Assembly: GCF_009765375.1 (NCBI RefSeq)
Contig: NZ_VTOK01000005.1
Span: 1-64,000 of the forward strand
DNA from: Alteribacillus sp. YIM 98480
GTDB lineage: Bacteria > Bacillota > Bacilli > Bacillales > Marinococcaceae
DNA length: 64,000 nucleotides
Direction of reading: 5' to 3'
Shown piece by piece: positions 1 to 8,842 of this stretch. The translations under genes were made by a program, and so were the position numbers. How positions within the stretch are numbered: the first letter of the stretch is position 1; each line of letters starts with the position of its first letter. Under the pieces are notes generated by a model that was not told the DNA's origin, searched no databases, and worked only from the letters and a program-made list of their open reading frames with translations.

Positions 1-68
1 GGCGTTGTCACAGGACGTGACGCTCGTAGCCGAACTTCCTTCTTTTAAGGCGCTTGCGCTTTTCTTAA
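1..68 (+). repeat. Family I fold-back repeat, degraded right end
   Basis: The stretch ends in AAGGCGCTTGCGCTTTTCTT, which is the right terminus of the ~160-bp repeat seen complete at 4916, 20659, 41323, 49557, 53868 and 59226. Upstream of it, 'aggacgtgacgctcgtag' resembles the repeat's 'aggacttgtcgctcgtga'. Only the right part is inside the window and the middle has diverged. Confidence 0.6.
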
Positions 69-82
69 TTATGACTAGGAAA

Positions 83-219
83 TTACAGGAATTTTAACAT
101 TTAATTAGTAGTGATCTCTTAACAGCGACTTTATCTCATCCTTACATATGTCATGTGTTTGATAATTTTTCCATCTAATTTTAACAAAATTCAACATATA
201 TTTACGTAATCTTTACATT
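83..219 (+). promoter_or_regulatory. Tandem PhoP (Pho) boxes upstream of pstS
   Basis: Two groups of TTAACA-like hexamers occur at about 11-bp spacing. The first has TTACAG at 83, TTAACA at 94 and TTAGTA at 105. The second has TTAACA at 183, TCAACA at 193, TTACGT at 204 and TTTACA at 214. Direct TT(A/C)ACA repeats with helical-turn spacing are the known PhoP-P binding pattern in Bacillus. A -10-like TATACT lies at 249-254. The inference is induction by phosphate starvation. Confidence 0.7.
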
Positions 220-325
220 ATCACTACGTCTCCTTAATAAACCTCTTTTATACTAGCAATTGTGAGTGGGAGAAATCATTCTCCATATGAATCTATTAAC
301 CTAAGAGAAAGAGGAGGAAATGCTT

Positions 326-1342
326 GTGAGCATGAAAAAGGTTTGGATGCTATTAGCATTAGTAGCATTTATGGTTATTGCTGCAGCCTGTGGAGAGGGA
401 GAAGAAGAAACAGACTCTGAAGAGACCTCTGCAGAAAATGAAACAGAAGAATCTAATGAAGATGAAAATTCAGGAGAAGAAGCTTCTGAAGATGGTGAAA
501 ATCTTTCAGGTCAAATCGCAATTGATGGATCATCTACAGTATTTCCGATTATGGAAGCTGTTTCCGAAGAATATACAATGGAACAGCCTGATGTACAAGC
601 TCCAGTAGGAGTATCTGGTTCAGGCGGTGGTTTTGAAAAATTCATTGCTGGTGAAACAGACTTGAGTAATGCTTCTCGTCCAATCAAGGAAGAAGAACAA
701 GAAATGCTTGAAGAAAATGGAATCGATTATATTGAACTGTCTTTAGCTTATGACGGACTTTCCGTAGTAGTAAGCGAGGAAAATGATTTTGTAGATTCCT
801 TAACAGTCGATGAACTCAAAAAGATTTGGGTAGACGGAGGAGCTGAAACATGGAGTGATGTGCGTGATGAATGGCCGGACGAGCCAATCGAACGTTTCAG
901 CCCTGGTACTGATTCTGGTACATTTGATTACTTTAATGAAACAATTCTTGAAGATGAAGATATTTCAAAAGACGCTCAGCTTTCTGAAGATGACAATGTA
1001 TTAGTTAACGGTGTAATGGGCAGCCCGAATGCTATCGCTTACTTTGGCTATGCGTATTATGCTGAAAATCAAGATACATTAAAAATAGTTCCGATTGACA
1101 ATGGAGACGGTCCGGTAGAACCGACTGAAGAAACAATTAATGATGGGTCTTATGAACCGCTTTCTCGTCCAATCTTCACTTATGTTAAAGAAGAATCACT
1201 GCAAGAGCCTCACATTCGTGACTATGTAGAATTTGTAAATGAAATAGCTGGAGAAATGGCTCTTGAGGTTGGATATATCAACCTTCCTGAAGAACAATAT
1301 GAAGAAAATCAACAGAAAATTGAAGAAGCAGCAGGAGAGTAA
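326..1342 (+). CDS. pstS: Phosphate ABC transporter substrate-binding lipoprotein PstS
   Basis: This is the membrane-anchored phosphate receptor of the high-affinity Pst importer. It has a short basic N-terminus, a hydrophobic segment and a lipobox ending AAAC at about residue 22. A strongly acidic Glu/Ser/Asp linker of about 35 residues follows. Phosphate-site motifs are DGSSTVFP, SGSGGGF and GTDSGTFDYF, and the length is usual for the family. GTG 326 lies 8 nt after GAGGAGG (311-317). ATG 320 is too close to that site and ATG 332 is also possible. It is first in the pst-phoU operon, behind Pho boxes. A hairpin separates it from pstC, which usually leaves pstS expressed most strongly. Confidence 0.95.
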   Translation: MSMKKVWMLLALVAFMVIAAACGEGEEETDSEETSAENETEESNEDENSGEEASEDGENLSGQIAIDGSSTVFPIMEAVSEEYTMEQPDVQAPVGVSGSGGGFEKFIAGETDLSNASRPIKEEEQEMLEENGIDYIELSLAYDGLSVVVSEENDFVDSLTVDELKKIWVDGGAETWSDVRDEWPDEPIERFSPGTDSGTFDYFNETILEDEDISKDAQLSEDDNVLVNGVMGSPNAIAYFGYAYYAENQDTLKIVPIDNGDGPVEPTEETINDGSYEPLSRPIFTYVKEESLQEPHIRDYVEFVNEIAGEMALEVGYINLPEEQYEENQQKIEEAAGE

Positions 1343-1353
1343 CTAAAAATTAT

Positions 1354-1373
1354 GTGCCTCTTTATAGAGGCAC
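1354..1373 (+). terminator. Hairpin between pstS and pstC (partial terminator or mRNA stabiliser)
   Basis: GTGCCTC and GAGGCAC form a 7-bp stem with a 6-nt loop, followed by a T-rich run (tctccttttcctttttaa). A hairpin directly after pstS is common and is thought to raise pstS mRNA relative to the distal genes. Confidence 0.6.
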
Positions 1374-1500
1374 TCTCCTTTTCCTTTTTAATAGTGTCAA
1401 TAATGTGTTGTATGGACTAAAGCTTTTCCCATAAAACGATTTGGCAGCATGTAAGAATCACTTATATTTTTAATGAGGAAAGCATCAAGGGGGATGCAGA

Positions 1501-2439
1501 ATGAATAATCGTTCCAATCATTCTATTAGTAAAATGATAGAGGAAAAAGCGTCTAATCGAGGGATGACAAAATTTGCTGAAGGACTTATGCCTAAAGTTT
1601 TTTTGACTTGTGCTCTTATCTCCATTCTTACGACAGTAGGTATTGTTTTAACGCTAATATTTGAAACTTTTTCTTTTTTTCAAGAGGTTCAAGTGGCTGA
1701 ATTCATTACAAGCAGCGATTGGTATCCGCTTCATGGTGATCCTTCATACGGAATCAGACCGTTAATAACTGGAACATTAATGATTGCAGCTATTGCCATG
1801 TTAATTGCTATTCCTATTGGATTAGCATCAGCCATTTTTTTGAGTGAATATGCATCGGATAAAACCCGGCGGATGGTTAAACCGATTTTGGAAGTATTGG
1901 CTGGGATCCCTACCATTGTATATGGTTTTTTTGCTCTAACTTTTGTGACCCCTCTATTGCAAAACATCATTCCTGGCCTATCCATTTATAACGCATTGAG
2001 CCCTGGAATTGTAGTTGGTATTATGATTATTCCTATGGTAGCTTCATTGTCGGAAGATGCTATGAGTGCCGTACCGCAATCGATGCGTGAAGGGGCATTT
2101 GCTCTTGGCTCAACTCGCTTTGAAGTAGCTGTAAAGGTTGTTCTTCCAGCAGCTCTATCAGGTATTATCGCTTCTTTTGTACTGGCTGTATCCAGAGCAA
2201 TTGGTGAAACGATGATTGTTACAGTCGCTGGAGGGTCTAACCCAACAACATCTATGGATGTCACATCAGCCGTACAAACCATGACTGCTTATATTGTACA
2301 GGTTACGCTTGGTGATGCAGGTTATGGTACAACGGAGTATTACAGCATTTATGCGGTAGGTATGACATTATTTATCTTTACCTTAGTGATGAATGTCATC
2401 GCCCACATCATCTCTAAGCGTTTCCGGGAGGTATACTAA
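1501..2439 (+). CDS. pstC: Phosphate ABC transporter permease PstC
   Basis: One of the two membrane subunits forming the phosphate channel of PstSCAB. The 312-residue protein has about six hydrophobic segments and a long cytoplasmic N-terminus. The conserved ABC-permease loop (DAMSAVPQSMREGAFALG) is followed by VLPAALSGI and the PstC/PstA motif SRAIGET. The start follows AAGGGGG with good spacing. Its stop codon overlaps the pstA start by one base (TAATG), so the two are probably translationally coupled. Confidence 0.95.
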   Translation: MNNRSNHSISKMIEEKASNRGMTKFAEGLMPKVFLTCALISILTTVGIVLTLIFETFSFFQEVQVAEFITSSDWYPLHGDPSYGIRPLITGTLMIAAIAMLIAIPIGLASAIFLSEYASDKTRRMVKPILEVLAGIPTIVYGFFALTFVTPLLQNIIPGLSIYNALSPGIVVGIMIIPMVASLSEDAMSAVPQSMREGAFALGSTRFEVAVKVVLPAALSGIIASFVLAVSRAIGETMIVTVAGGSNPTTSMDVTSAVQTMTAYIVQVTLGDAGYGTTEYYSIYAVGMTLFIFTLVMNVIAHIISKRFREVY

Positions 2440-3347
2440 TGAGAGCAGTTGGAGATGAAACAGCCACAGGCTATACGCAAGGAAAAGGGAAAAACGCAGC
2501 TAATATTTCCAGCCGTGAAATTAAAAGTAAGTTGTTCAAAGGATTATTTATAGGTGCCACAGGATTTAGTCTGATTGTTTTATTGGTACTGCTTATACGG
2601 ATTTTCACTCAAGGAATTGGCTTTTTAAGCTGGGATTTCTTAACATCTTTTCCATCTAGGCGGCCAGCTGATGCGGGAATTTATTCTGCTTTTATAGGTA
2701 CGATTTGGATGATGGCTGTAACAGCACCTGTTTCCTTTGTGTTAGGAGTAGGAACGGCCATATATTTAGAAGAGTATGCACCGAAAAACCGTTTCACCGG
2801 TCTTATTCAAATGAATATTTCCAATTTAGCAGGTGTTCCTTCTATCGTATTCGGTCTCTTAGGTTTAACGATATTTGTACGTGAATTATCTCTAGGCCGC
2901 AGCGTTTTGGCTGGCGGGTTTACCATGGCGTTATTAATATTGCCAATTATTGTTGTAGCATCACAAGAAGCTATACGTTCTGTGCCTGCTGAATTAAAAG
3001 AAGCGTCTTATGGAATGGGAGCAACAAAATGGCAGACCACGTATCGAATTGTTCTACCAGCTGCTCTTCCTGGCATATTAACTGGAAATATTCTTGCTCT
3101 TTCTCGTGCTATCGGGGAAACGGCTCCATTAATAATGATAGGGGCACTGACATATGTAGCATTTTTACCGGAACATTTATTATCACAGTTTACTGTAATG
3201 CCTATTCAGATCTTTAACTGGACGAGCCGTCCTCAGGAAGAATTTCATTTTGTTGCTGCATCAGGCATTATTCTTCTTCTTGTTATGCTGCTGGTAATGA
3301 ATTCAATCGCCGTGTGGATACGAAATAAATTCCAAAAAAGGCTTTAA
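2439..3347 (+). CDS. pstA: Phosphate ABC transporter permease PstA
   Basis: Second channel subunit of the Pst importer, 302 residues with a hydrophilic N-terminus of about 30 residues and about six hydrophobic segments. The EAA-type loop (SVPAELKEASYGMGATKW) and the motif LSRAIGETAP match PstA proteins. It overlaps pstC by one base and precedes pstB by 17 nt, as expected within one operon. Confidence 0.95.
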   Translation: MRAVGDETATGYTQGKGKNAANISSREIKSKLFKGLFIGATGFSLIVLLVLLIRIFTQGIGFLSWDFLTSFPSRRPADAGIYSAFIGTIWMMAVTAPVSFVLGVGTAIYLEEYAPKNRFTGLIQMNISNLAGVPSIVFGLLGLTIFVRELSLGRSVLAGGFTMALLILPIIVVASQEAIRSVPAELKEASYGMGATKWQTTYRIVLPAALPGILTGNILALSRAIGETAPLIMIGALTYVAFLPEHLLSQFTVMPIQIFNWTSRPQEEFHFVAASGIILLLVMLLVMNSIAVWIRNKFQKRL

Positions 3348-3364
3348 TTTAAGGAGGGTTTAGG

Positions 3365-4186
3365 ATGTTAGCAAACACAAAAAGCGAACCTGTTGTTGAA
3401 GAAACAAACGAAGATAAGGCTGTTGATATGAATAAAAATGTTTATAAAGTAGATCAGTTAAATCTTTGGTACGGGAAAGATCAGGCACTTATAAATGTAG
3501 ACATGGATATTCCTGAAAATCAAGTCACAGCTATTATCGGCCCTTCTGGGTGCGGGAAGTCTACTTTTATTAAAACGTTAAATAGAATGACAGAAATGAT
3601 TCCTATCGTGAAAACCAATGGATCTATTTATTATAGAGATGAAAATATATTTGATAAAAAATATAAAGTGGAACAATTGCGAACAAAAGTGGGAATGGTT
3701 TTTCAAAAACCTAATCCTTTCCCAAAATCTATTTATGAGAACGTCGTTTACGGACCAAAGATCCATGGAATAAAAGATAAAAAAATTCTAGATGACATTG
3801 TAGAAAAAAGTTTAAAAGGTGCAGCTTTATGGGATGAAGTAAAGGATCGTTTAAAAGAAAATGCATTTGGATTATCTGGCGGTCAGCAGCAGCGTTTGTG
3901 TATAGCAAGATGTCTAGCTGTTGAGCCAGACGTTATTTTAATGGATGAACCAACTTCAGCGCTTGATCCGATTTCAACGTTAAAAATTGAAGAACTGGTT
4001 CAGGAGCTGAAGAAAGATTACAGCATTGTCATCGTTACTCACAACATGCAGCAGGCTGGACGAATATCTGATAAAACTGCCTTTTTCTTAAATGGCGAGA
4101 TTATCGAGTATGATGACACTTCTACTATTTTTTCCTCGCCGCAAGATAAAAGAACCGAGGACTATATTTCTGGCCGTTTCGGATAA
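3365..4186 (+). CDS. pstB: Phosphate ABC transporter ATPase PstB
   Basis: ATP-hydrolysing subunit that powers phosphate import, 273 residues. Walker A is GPSGCGKST, the signature is LSGGQQQR and Walker B is [13 protein letters not shown], with the switch His in VTHNMQQA. The N-terminus carries about 20 extra hydrophilic residues before the usual PstB start. The ribosome site is AAGGAGGG at 3351-3358. Only 25 bp separate its stop from phoU. Confidence 0.95.
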   Translation: MLANTKSEPVVEETNEDKAVDMNKNVYKVDQLNLWYGKDQALINVDMDIPENQVTAIIGPSGCGKSTFIKTLNRMTEMIPIVKTNGSIYYRDENIFDKKYKVEQLRTKVGMVFQKPNPFPKSIYENVVYGPKIHGIKDKKILDDIVEKSLKGAALWDEVKDRLKENAFGLSGGQQQRLCIARCLAVEPDVILMDEPTSALDPISTLKIEELVQELKKDYSIVIVTHNMQQAGRISDKTAFFLNGEIIEYDDTSTIFSSPQDKRTEDYISGRFG

Positions 4187-4211
4187 GATCAGAAAAAGAG
4201 GAGGCATTATA

Positions 4212-4862
4212 ATGGGAGTAAGAGGGACCTATGATCAAGAACTGTCCCAGTTAAAAAATGATATATTTAGTATGGGGGAAGCGGTAATTGAAGCTTTCTC
4301 CGAAGCTCTCAAAATCCTTGCTAGACAAAACAAAACAAAGATGGATCAAATTATTTCAAATGATGCTTCGATAAATAAAAAAGAGCTGGAAATTCATGAT
4401 AGAGCTACATTAATGATTGCTAGACAGCAGCCAGTTGCTACAGATTTAAGAACAACCATTGTGGCATTGAAAATTTCAAGTGATTTAGAACGGGTTGGGG
4501 ACTTAGCAGTTGATATTGTAAAATCAGCAAAGCGTATGGAAGAAAGCGCGCACGAATCGGAAATTTTAGAACTTCAAGATATGGCTGCCATAGCGATAGA
4601 AATGTTAAATGAAGCGCTTGCTGCATACCGGGAAAGAGATATGATGCGTGCTCAACAGATCGCTATGATGGATGATAAAGTGGATGAGAAATATCGTCTG
4701 TTTATTAAAGACTTGTTTGCTTCTACGGATAAAACAAATGTGGAGCAGACTACGCAGCTTGCTTTTACAGGCCGGTATATTGAAAGAATTGCTGATTATG
4801 CTACTAATCTTGCTGAATGGATTGTTTATGAAAGAAACGGCAAACACTTTGATTTAAATTAA
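4212..4862 (+). CDS. phoU: Phosphate signalling and transport regulator PhoU
   Basis: PhoU links the Pst transporter to the PhoR/PhoP two-component system and limits phosphate uptake. The 217-residue all-helical protein shows two PhoU repeats with the metal-binding E/D-rich motifs (ERVGDLAVDI and ERIADYATNLAEW). ATG 4212 was chosen because AGAGGAGG lies just upstream. A longer reading frame from 4092 would overlap pstB and has no ribosome site. It is last in the operon, before a clear terminator. Confidence 0.93.
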   Translation: MGVRGTYDQELSQLKNDIFSMGEAVIEAFSEALKILARQNKTKMDQIISNDASINKKELEIHDRATLMIARQQPVATDLRTTIVALKISSDLERVGDLAVDIVKSAKRMEESAHESEILELQDMAAIAIEMLNEALAAYRERDMMRAQQIAMMDDKVDEKYRLFIKDLFASTDKTNVEQTTQLAFTGRYIERIADYATNLAEWIVYERNGKHFDLN

Positions 4863-4870
4863 TATAAATA

Positions 4871-4912
4871 AACTGTTAGCATTACTATTTTGTGATGGTA
4901 ACAGTTTTTTTG
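4871..4912 (+). terminator. Rho-independent terminator of the pst-phoU operon
   Basis: AACTGTTA and TAACAGTT form the base of a stem that continues with CAT/ATG pairs, followed directly by TTTTTTTG. Confidence 0.8.
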
Positions 4913-4915
4913 TTT

Positions 4916-5078
4916 AAAGGTAACAAATTGTAAATATTTGGCGTTTTACATGTCTAGCGCAAGCGCCTACTCGCTCGAGATTCCTTCGGTTCGTCAATGG
5001 AAAGCAAAGATCAGTTTTCCATATGGCGCCCCTCAAGGACTTGTCGCTTGTGAGCAAGGCGCTTGCGCTTTTCTTATA
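4916..5078 (+). repeat. Family I fold-back repeat, copy B
   Basis: Near-complete copy, from AAAGGTAACAAATTG to GCGCTTGCGCTTTTCTTATA. The ends contain inverted arms (AGCGCAAGCGCCT and AGGCGCTTGCGCTT). The centre can form a hairpin around GGAAAGC/GTTTTCC, where one base differs from other copies. It lies between the phoU terminator and cheA. Reading frames in it on both strands are not conserved genes. Confidence 0.85.
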
Positions 5079-5269
5079 CAACCATTCATTGAAAAGGGCT
5101 TTAATGATAGAAAAGAACGTAGTATTATAGGTATAAGAGACTATGAATAAAGTCTCTGAACATAAAATCGGCATATACATATGGATATTTTCTTAAAACA
5201 GCCGATATTAAGAAAAACATAACTAGTTTAAGAGGCTGCATTTTGAAGTGGTCCGGGAGGGTTTGGGAG

Positions 5270-7309
5270 TTGAGTCAATCAGAATATTTAGAAGTGTTTA
5301 TTGATGAGAGCCAAGAGCATTTACAAGCAATAAATGATAATCTTCTTCAGCTCGAGAAAGAACCTGGAGATCTATCCATTGTAGGAGAGATTTTTCGTTC
5401 AGCCCATACGTTAAAGGGAATGGGAGCAACGATGGGGTTTGAAGATCTTGCACACCTTACCCACAATATGGAAAACGTGCTTGATCTTATTCGCAATGAC
5501 CAGTTAGAAGTGACTTCACACGTCATGGATATTGTCTTTGAAGCCGTCGACGATCTTGAAGAAATAATCGTAGACATTTCCAATGGCGGGGATGGAAAAC
5601 AGGATGTCGATGCGGTAGTAAAACACCTTGAGACACTTCAAGGGCTGGAACCAGCAGCATCCGGGGAAGAAGCAGCCACGGCAGAAGCAGTTCAACCCGC
5701 AAACACAATAAATGAGAATTACGACGAATATGAATGGACTGTCCTTACCCAGTCCCAAGAACAAGGATATCAGGCTTATCAAATTCAAATATCGCTGGAT
5801 GAAAAGACAATGTTAAAAGCGGCTAGAGTATACATGGTGTTTGAAGTCCTTGAACAGATTGGTGATGTTATTAAATCTACTCCTCCAGCTGATGAACTCG
5901 AAGAAGAAAAATTTGATTTTACGTTTGTGGTCACCTTGCTTACTACAACAGAAGCTGACGAAATAAAACAACGTATATTAAAAGTATCGGAAATCAGTTC
6001 TGTCTATATTAAAACAGTCAACATCGATCCATACAAAGAAAACACAACGAAAGAGAAGAATCAGGTAGAAGAAAAAGCAAATTCATCACCGGCTAAAAAG
6101 CAGGAAAAGCGAAAGAAAAAAGAATCTTCACCTGGTAAAAAAGGAACAGAGCTGAACAAAACGATCCGAGTAAATATCGATCGTCTCGATGTATTAATGA
6201 ACTTATTTGAAGAACTTGTTATTGATCGAGGGCGGTTGGAACAAATATCAAGCGAGTTAAATAATACGGAACTAAATGAAACCGTAGAACGCATGTCACG
6301 CATATCTGGAGATCTTCAAGAAATTATCTTAAATATGAGAATGATGCCGGTAGATCAAGTATTTAATCGTTTCCCGAGAATGGTTCGAAGTTTATCTAAA
6401 GAACTTGGCAAAAAGGTGAATCTCGAAATTATCGGAGCAGAAACAGAGCTAGATCGAACGATTATTGATGAAATAGGAGATCCGCTCGTTCACTTGATTC
6501 GAAACTCTATTGATCATGGTATCGAACATCCTGACGTTCGAAAATCATCTGGCAAATCGGAAGAAGGAACAGTTGAGCTCAGAGCCTATCACAGTGGAAA
6601 CCATGTATTCATTGAAATAGAGGACGATGGGGCTGGAATTAATAAAGAAAAAGTGATCAACAAGGCGCTAGAAAACGGCGTAGTTACCGAAGAAGACCTG
6701 GAAAAGATGACTGATCAGCAAATGTATGGCCTGCTGTTTGCTTCTGGTTTTAGTACAGCCGAAGAGGTAACTGATGTTTCCGGCAGAGGCGTCGGGCTTG
6801 ATGTAGTCCGGAGTACATTTGAATCCTTAGGCGGTGTAGTCACGGTTGATTCTGAACTTGGAAAAGGCTCCTTATTTTCTATTCAGCTGCCGCTGACACT
6901 CTCTATTATTGATGTAATGTTAGTAGAAGTAGCAGAAGAAAAATATGCTGTTCCTCTTACTGCGATTATAGAAACAGCTATTGTCAATAAAAAAGAAGTA
7001 TACAGTGCTCATAATCAAAAAGTAATAGATTTTCGCGGTAAAGTCGTGCCGCTAGTATTCCTTCATGAAATATTTCAAGTGCCTGCAAAAGATAAAGACG
7101 AAACAGATAATGATTTTTATTCACTTGTTATAATAAATAAAGGAGAAAAAGTGGCAGGGCTTGTCGTAGACTCTCTTATTGGACAGCACGATATTGTATT
7201 AAAATCACTCGGCAACTATTTAAGCGATGTCTTTGCCATATCTGGAGCAACAATTCTAGGTGACGGACAAGTTGCCTTAATCGTAGATACAAATGCGTTA
7301 ATTAAATAA
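5270..7309 (+). CDS. cheA: Chemotaxis histidine kinase CheA
   Basis: Central kinase of bacterial chemotaxis, passing phosphate from a receptor-coupled His to CheY. Domains in order are P1 Hpt (phosphorylated His at about residue 46 in RSAHTLKG), P2 (about 150-260), a Lys-rich linker, P3 dimerisation (from about 290), P4 ATPase (N box LIRNSIDHGIEH, G boxes DDGAGI and GRGVGLDV) and P5 CheW-like regulation. At 679 residues it is of usual length. TTG 5270 lies 9 nt after GGGAGG; an upstream TTG at 5243 has no ribosome site. It is first in a four-gene operon. Confidence 0.93.
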   Translation: MSQSEYLEVFIDESQEHLQAINDNLLQLEKEPGDLSIVGEIFRSAHTLKGMGATMGFEDLAHLTHNMENVLDLIRNDQLEVTSHVMDIVFEAVDDLEEIIVDISNGGDGKQDVDAVVKHLETLQGLEPAASGEEAATAEAVQPANTINENYDEYEWTVLTQSQEQGYQAYQIQISLDEKTMLKAARVYMVFEVLEQIGDVIKSTPPADELEEEKFDFTFVVTLLTTTEADEIKQRILKVSEISSVYIKTVNIDPYKENTTKEKNQVEEKANSSPAKKQEKRKKKESSPGKKGTELNKTIRVNIDRLDVLMNLFEELVIDRGRLEQISSELNNTELNETVERMSRISGDLQEIILNMRMMPVDQVFNRFPRMVRSLSKELGKKVNLEIIGAETELDRTIIDEIGDPLVHLIRNSIDHGIEHPDVRKSSGKSEEGTVELRAYHSGNHVFIEIEDDGAGINKEKVINKALENGVVTEEDLEKMTDQQMYGLLFASGFSTAEEVTDVSGRGVGLDVVRSTFESLGGVVTVDSELGKGSLFSIQLPLTLSIIDVMLVEVAEEKYAVPLTAIIETAIVNKKEVYSAHNQKVIDFRGKVVPLVFLHEIFQVPAKDKDETDNDFYSLVIINKGEKVAGLVVDSLIGQHDIVLKSLGNYLSDVFAISGATILGDGQVALIVDTNALIK

Positions 7310-7327
7310 GAAGACGAGGTGGATAGC

Positions 7328-7792
7328 GTGGCAGGGAGTTCTAACGATGAAAAAGATTTAAAGGTGATCATTTTTCAGTTAAAAGATGAAGAATATGCAA
7401 TAGAAGTTGATTTTATACAGTCTATAGAAAGAATGCAGCCGGTAACACGCATTCCCGGGGTTGAAGCGTATATTAATGGAGTGATGAATTTGCGCGGCGT
7501 CATTACTCCTGTCATCGATTTAAGAAAAAGGTTTGGAATCGAGAGTAAGGAATTTGATGAAGCAACTCGTATATTAGTTTTAAACAAAGAAGGAAATGAA
7601 CTAGGTTTTATCGTTGATGGAGCAAATGATGTAATGGACATTCCCGCTTCCAAAATCGAACCTACTCCTGAAGTAGTGGGAGGCGTAGCAGAAGAATATC
7701 TGCGAGGGGTCGTAAAATTAGAAAATAGACTTTTTACATTGCTCCACTTAGATAAAATTTTACAAAAACAAGAAGATAAAGCAGGCGCATAA
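7328..7792 (+). CDS. cheW: Chemotaxis coupling protein CheW
   Basis: Adaptor that couples chemoreceptors to CheA, a single CheW domain of 154 residues with the typical FQLKDEEYAIEV start and GVMNLRGVITPVIDLR core. GTG 7328 follows GAGGTGG with 5 nt spacing; GTG 7319 lies inside that ribosome site and is less likely. It follows cheA directly and precedes cheY, so the three should be co-transcribed. Confidence 0.92.
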   Translation: MAGSSNDEKDLKVIIFQLKDEEYAIEVDFIQSIERMQPVTRIPGVEAYINGVMNLRGVITPVIDLRKRFGIESKEFDEATRILVLNKEGNELGFIVDGANDVMDIPASKIEPTPEVVGGVAEEYLRGVVKLENRLFTLLHLDKILQKQEDKAGA

Positions 7793-7829
7793 AAACGAAG
7801 CCTGCAAAAAACAACGATGAGGTGATTAG

Positions 7830-8189
7830 ATGGCTTCCGTGTTAATAGTAGACGATGCATCATTTATGAGAATGATGATAAAGGATATTCTAGAAAAAAA
7901 TGATTTTGATATTGCTGGTGAAGCAGCAAATGGACAAGAAGCGGTTGAATTATATAATGAATTGCAGCCGGACCTTGTGACAATGGATATTACCATGCCG
8001 GAAAAAGATGGCATTGAAGCGTTAAAAGAAATAAAATCGAGCAGCCCGGGCGCCAATATTATCATGTGTTCCGCTATGGGACAGCAGGCAATGGTAATTG
8101 ATGCGATCCAAGCCGGAGCGAAGGACTTTATCGTAAAACCTTTCCAAGCTGATCGAGTTATGGATGCTATTAATAAAGTCTTAGGATAA
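7830..8189 (+). CDS. cheY: Chemotaxis response regulator CheY
   Basis: Single-domain receiver that carries the signal from CheA to the flagellar motor switch. At 119 residues it has the acidic pair D8/D9, phospho-acceptor D53 (TMDITMP), S81 and K103 (VKPF), all as in Bacillus CheY. There is no output domain. It sits between cheW and a CheX-type phosphatase, which makes its own dephosphorylation enzyme part of the same transcript. Confidence 0.92.
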   Translation: MASVLIVDDASFMRMMIKDILEKNDFDIAGEAANGQEAVELYNELQPDLVTMDITMPEKDGIEALKEIKSSSPGANIIMCSAMGQQAMVIDAIQAGAKDFIVKPFQADRVMDAINKVLG

Positions 8190-8204
8190 TGAGAGGAGAA
8201 AAAT

Positions 8205-8684
8205 ATGCCTTCATCCACACAAATGGAAGCAAACCATATTAATGCAATAACAAAAGCAGCTTCTGCCATTGTTCAGGAACATTTAGGGATTGAAGCTTCT
8301 TTTTCCACACCGCTTAAAGCAGGGAAACAATTCCAATCTTCCGATATTTCCGTGGTTATGGGGGTAAATGGAACGCTTGAAGGGCAGATCATTTGCTCGA
8401 TGGAAGAAAATACTGCTTTATCTATTGTTGGTACGATGATGGGTGGTATGGAAATCTCAAAAATGGATGACATGGGCTGGAGTGCTATTCAGGAATTTGG
8501 CAACTGGGTAGCAGGAAAAGCAGCCTCTGAACTCACTAATACATCAGCTGTGATTGATATTTCTCCACCTGTAGTAAATGAAGGTGTTTCCACTTTTCGA
8601 ATGGAACAATCATTTATAACGCTTCCACTGCAAAGTACCATTGGAAATTTTTACATACATGTTTCGATGAGACCAACCAATTAA
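8205..8684 (+). CDS. cheX: CheX-type CheY-P phosphatase
   Basis: A 159-residue protein of the CheC/CheX/FliY fold. The catalytic E-x2-N motif occurs once (E97 and N100 in AIQEFGNW), which fits CheX rather than two-site CheC. CheX dimers dephosphorylate CheY-P to reset the signal. It starts 15 nt after cheY behind GAGAGGAG and ends at a strong terminator. CheC is the main alternative, but the length and single motif favour CheX. Confidence 0.8.
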   Translation: MPSSTQMEANHINAITKAASAIVQEHLGIEASFSTPLKAGKQFQSSDISVVMGVNGTLEGQIICSMEENTALSIVGTMMGGMEISKMDDMGWSAIQEFGNWVAGKAASELTNTSAVIDISPPVVNEGVSTFRMEQSFITLPLQSTIGNFYIHVSMRPTN

Positions 8685-8689
8685 CAGTG

Positions 8690-8725
8690 AAAGAGCGGCC
8701 AAAAATGATAGGGCCGCTCTTTTTA
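8690..8725 (+). terminator. Terminator of the che operon
   Basis: AAGAGCGGCC and GGGCCGCTCT form a GC-rich 9-10 bp stem with a 10-nt loop, followed by TTTTTATATATTTT. Confidence 0.9.
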
Positions 8726-8842
8726 TATATTTTAGGAAAGTTTAATTTTTTTAAAGATCAATATATATTGCCATTTGGACTGGCGGCAAGCCATGTGTTT
8801 CTGCGGTATCATGACAATCCAAGTTGCTGAAACTTTCTTTTA

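Noticed and set aside
4914-5180. Overlapping reading frames (4938-5150 plus, 4914-5180 minus) between phoU and cheA
   Set aside because: They lie within the family I repeat. The same peptide words recur at every copy and the frames break at the repeat borders.
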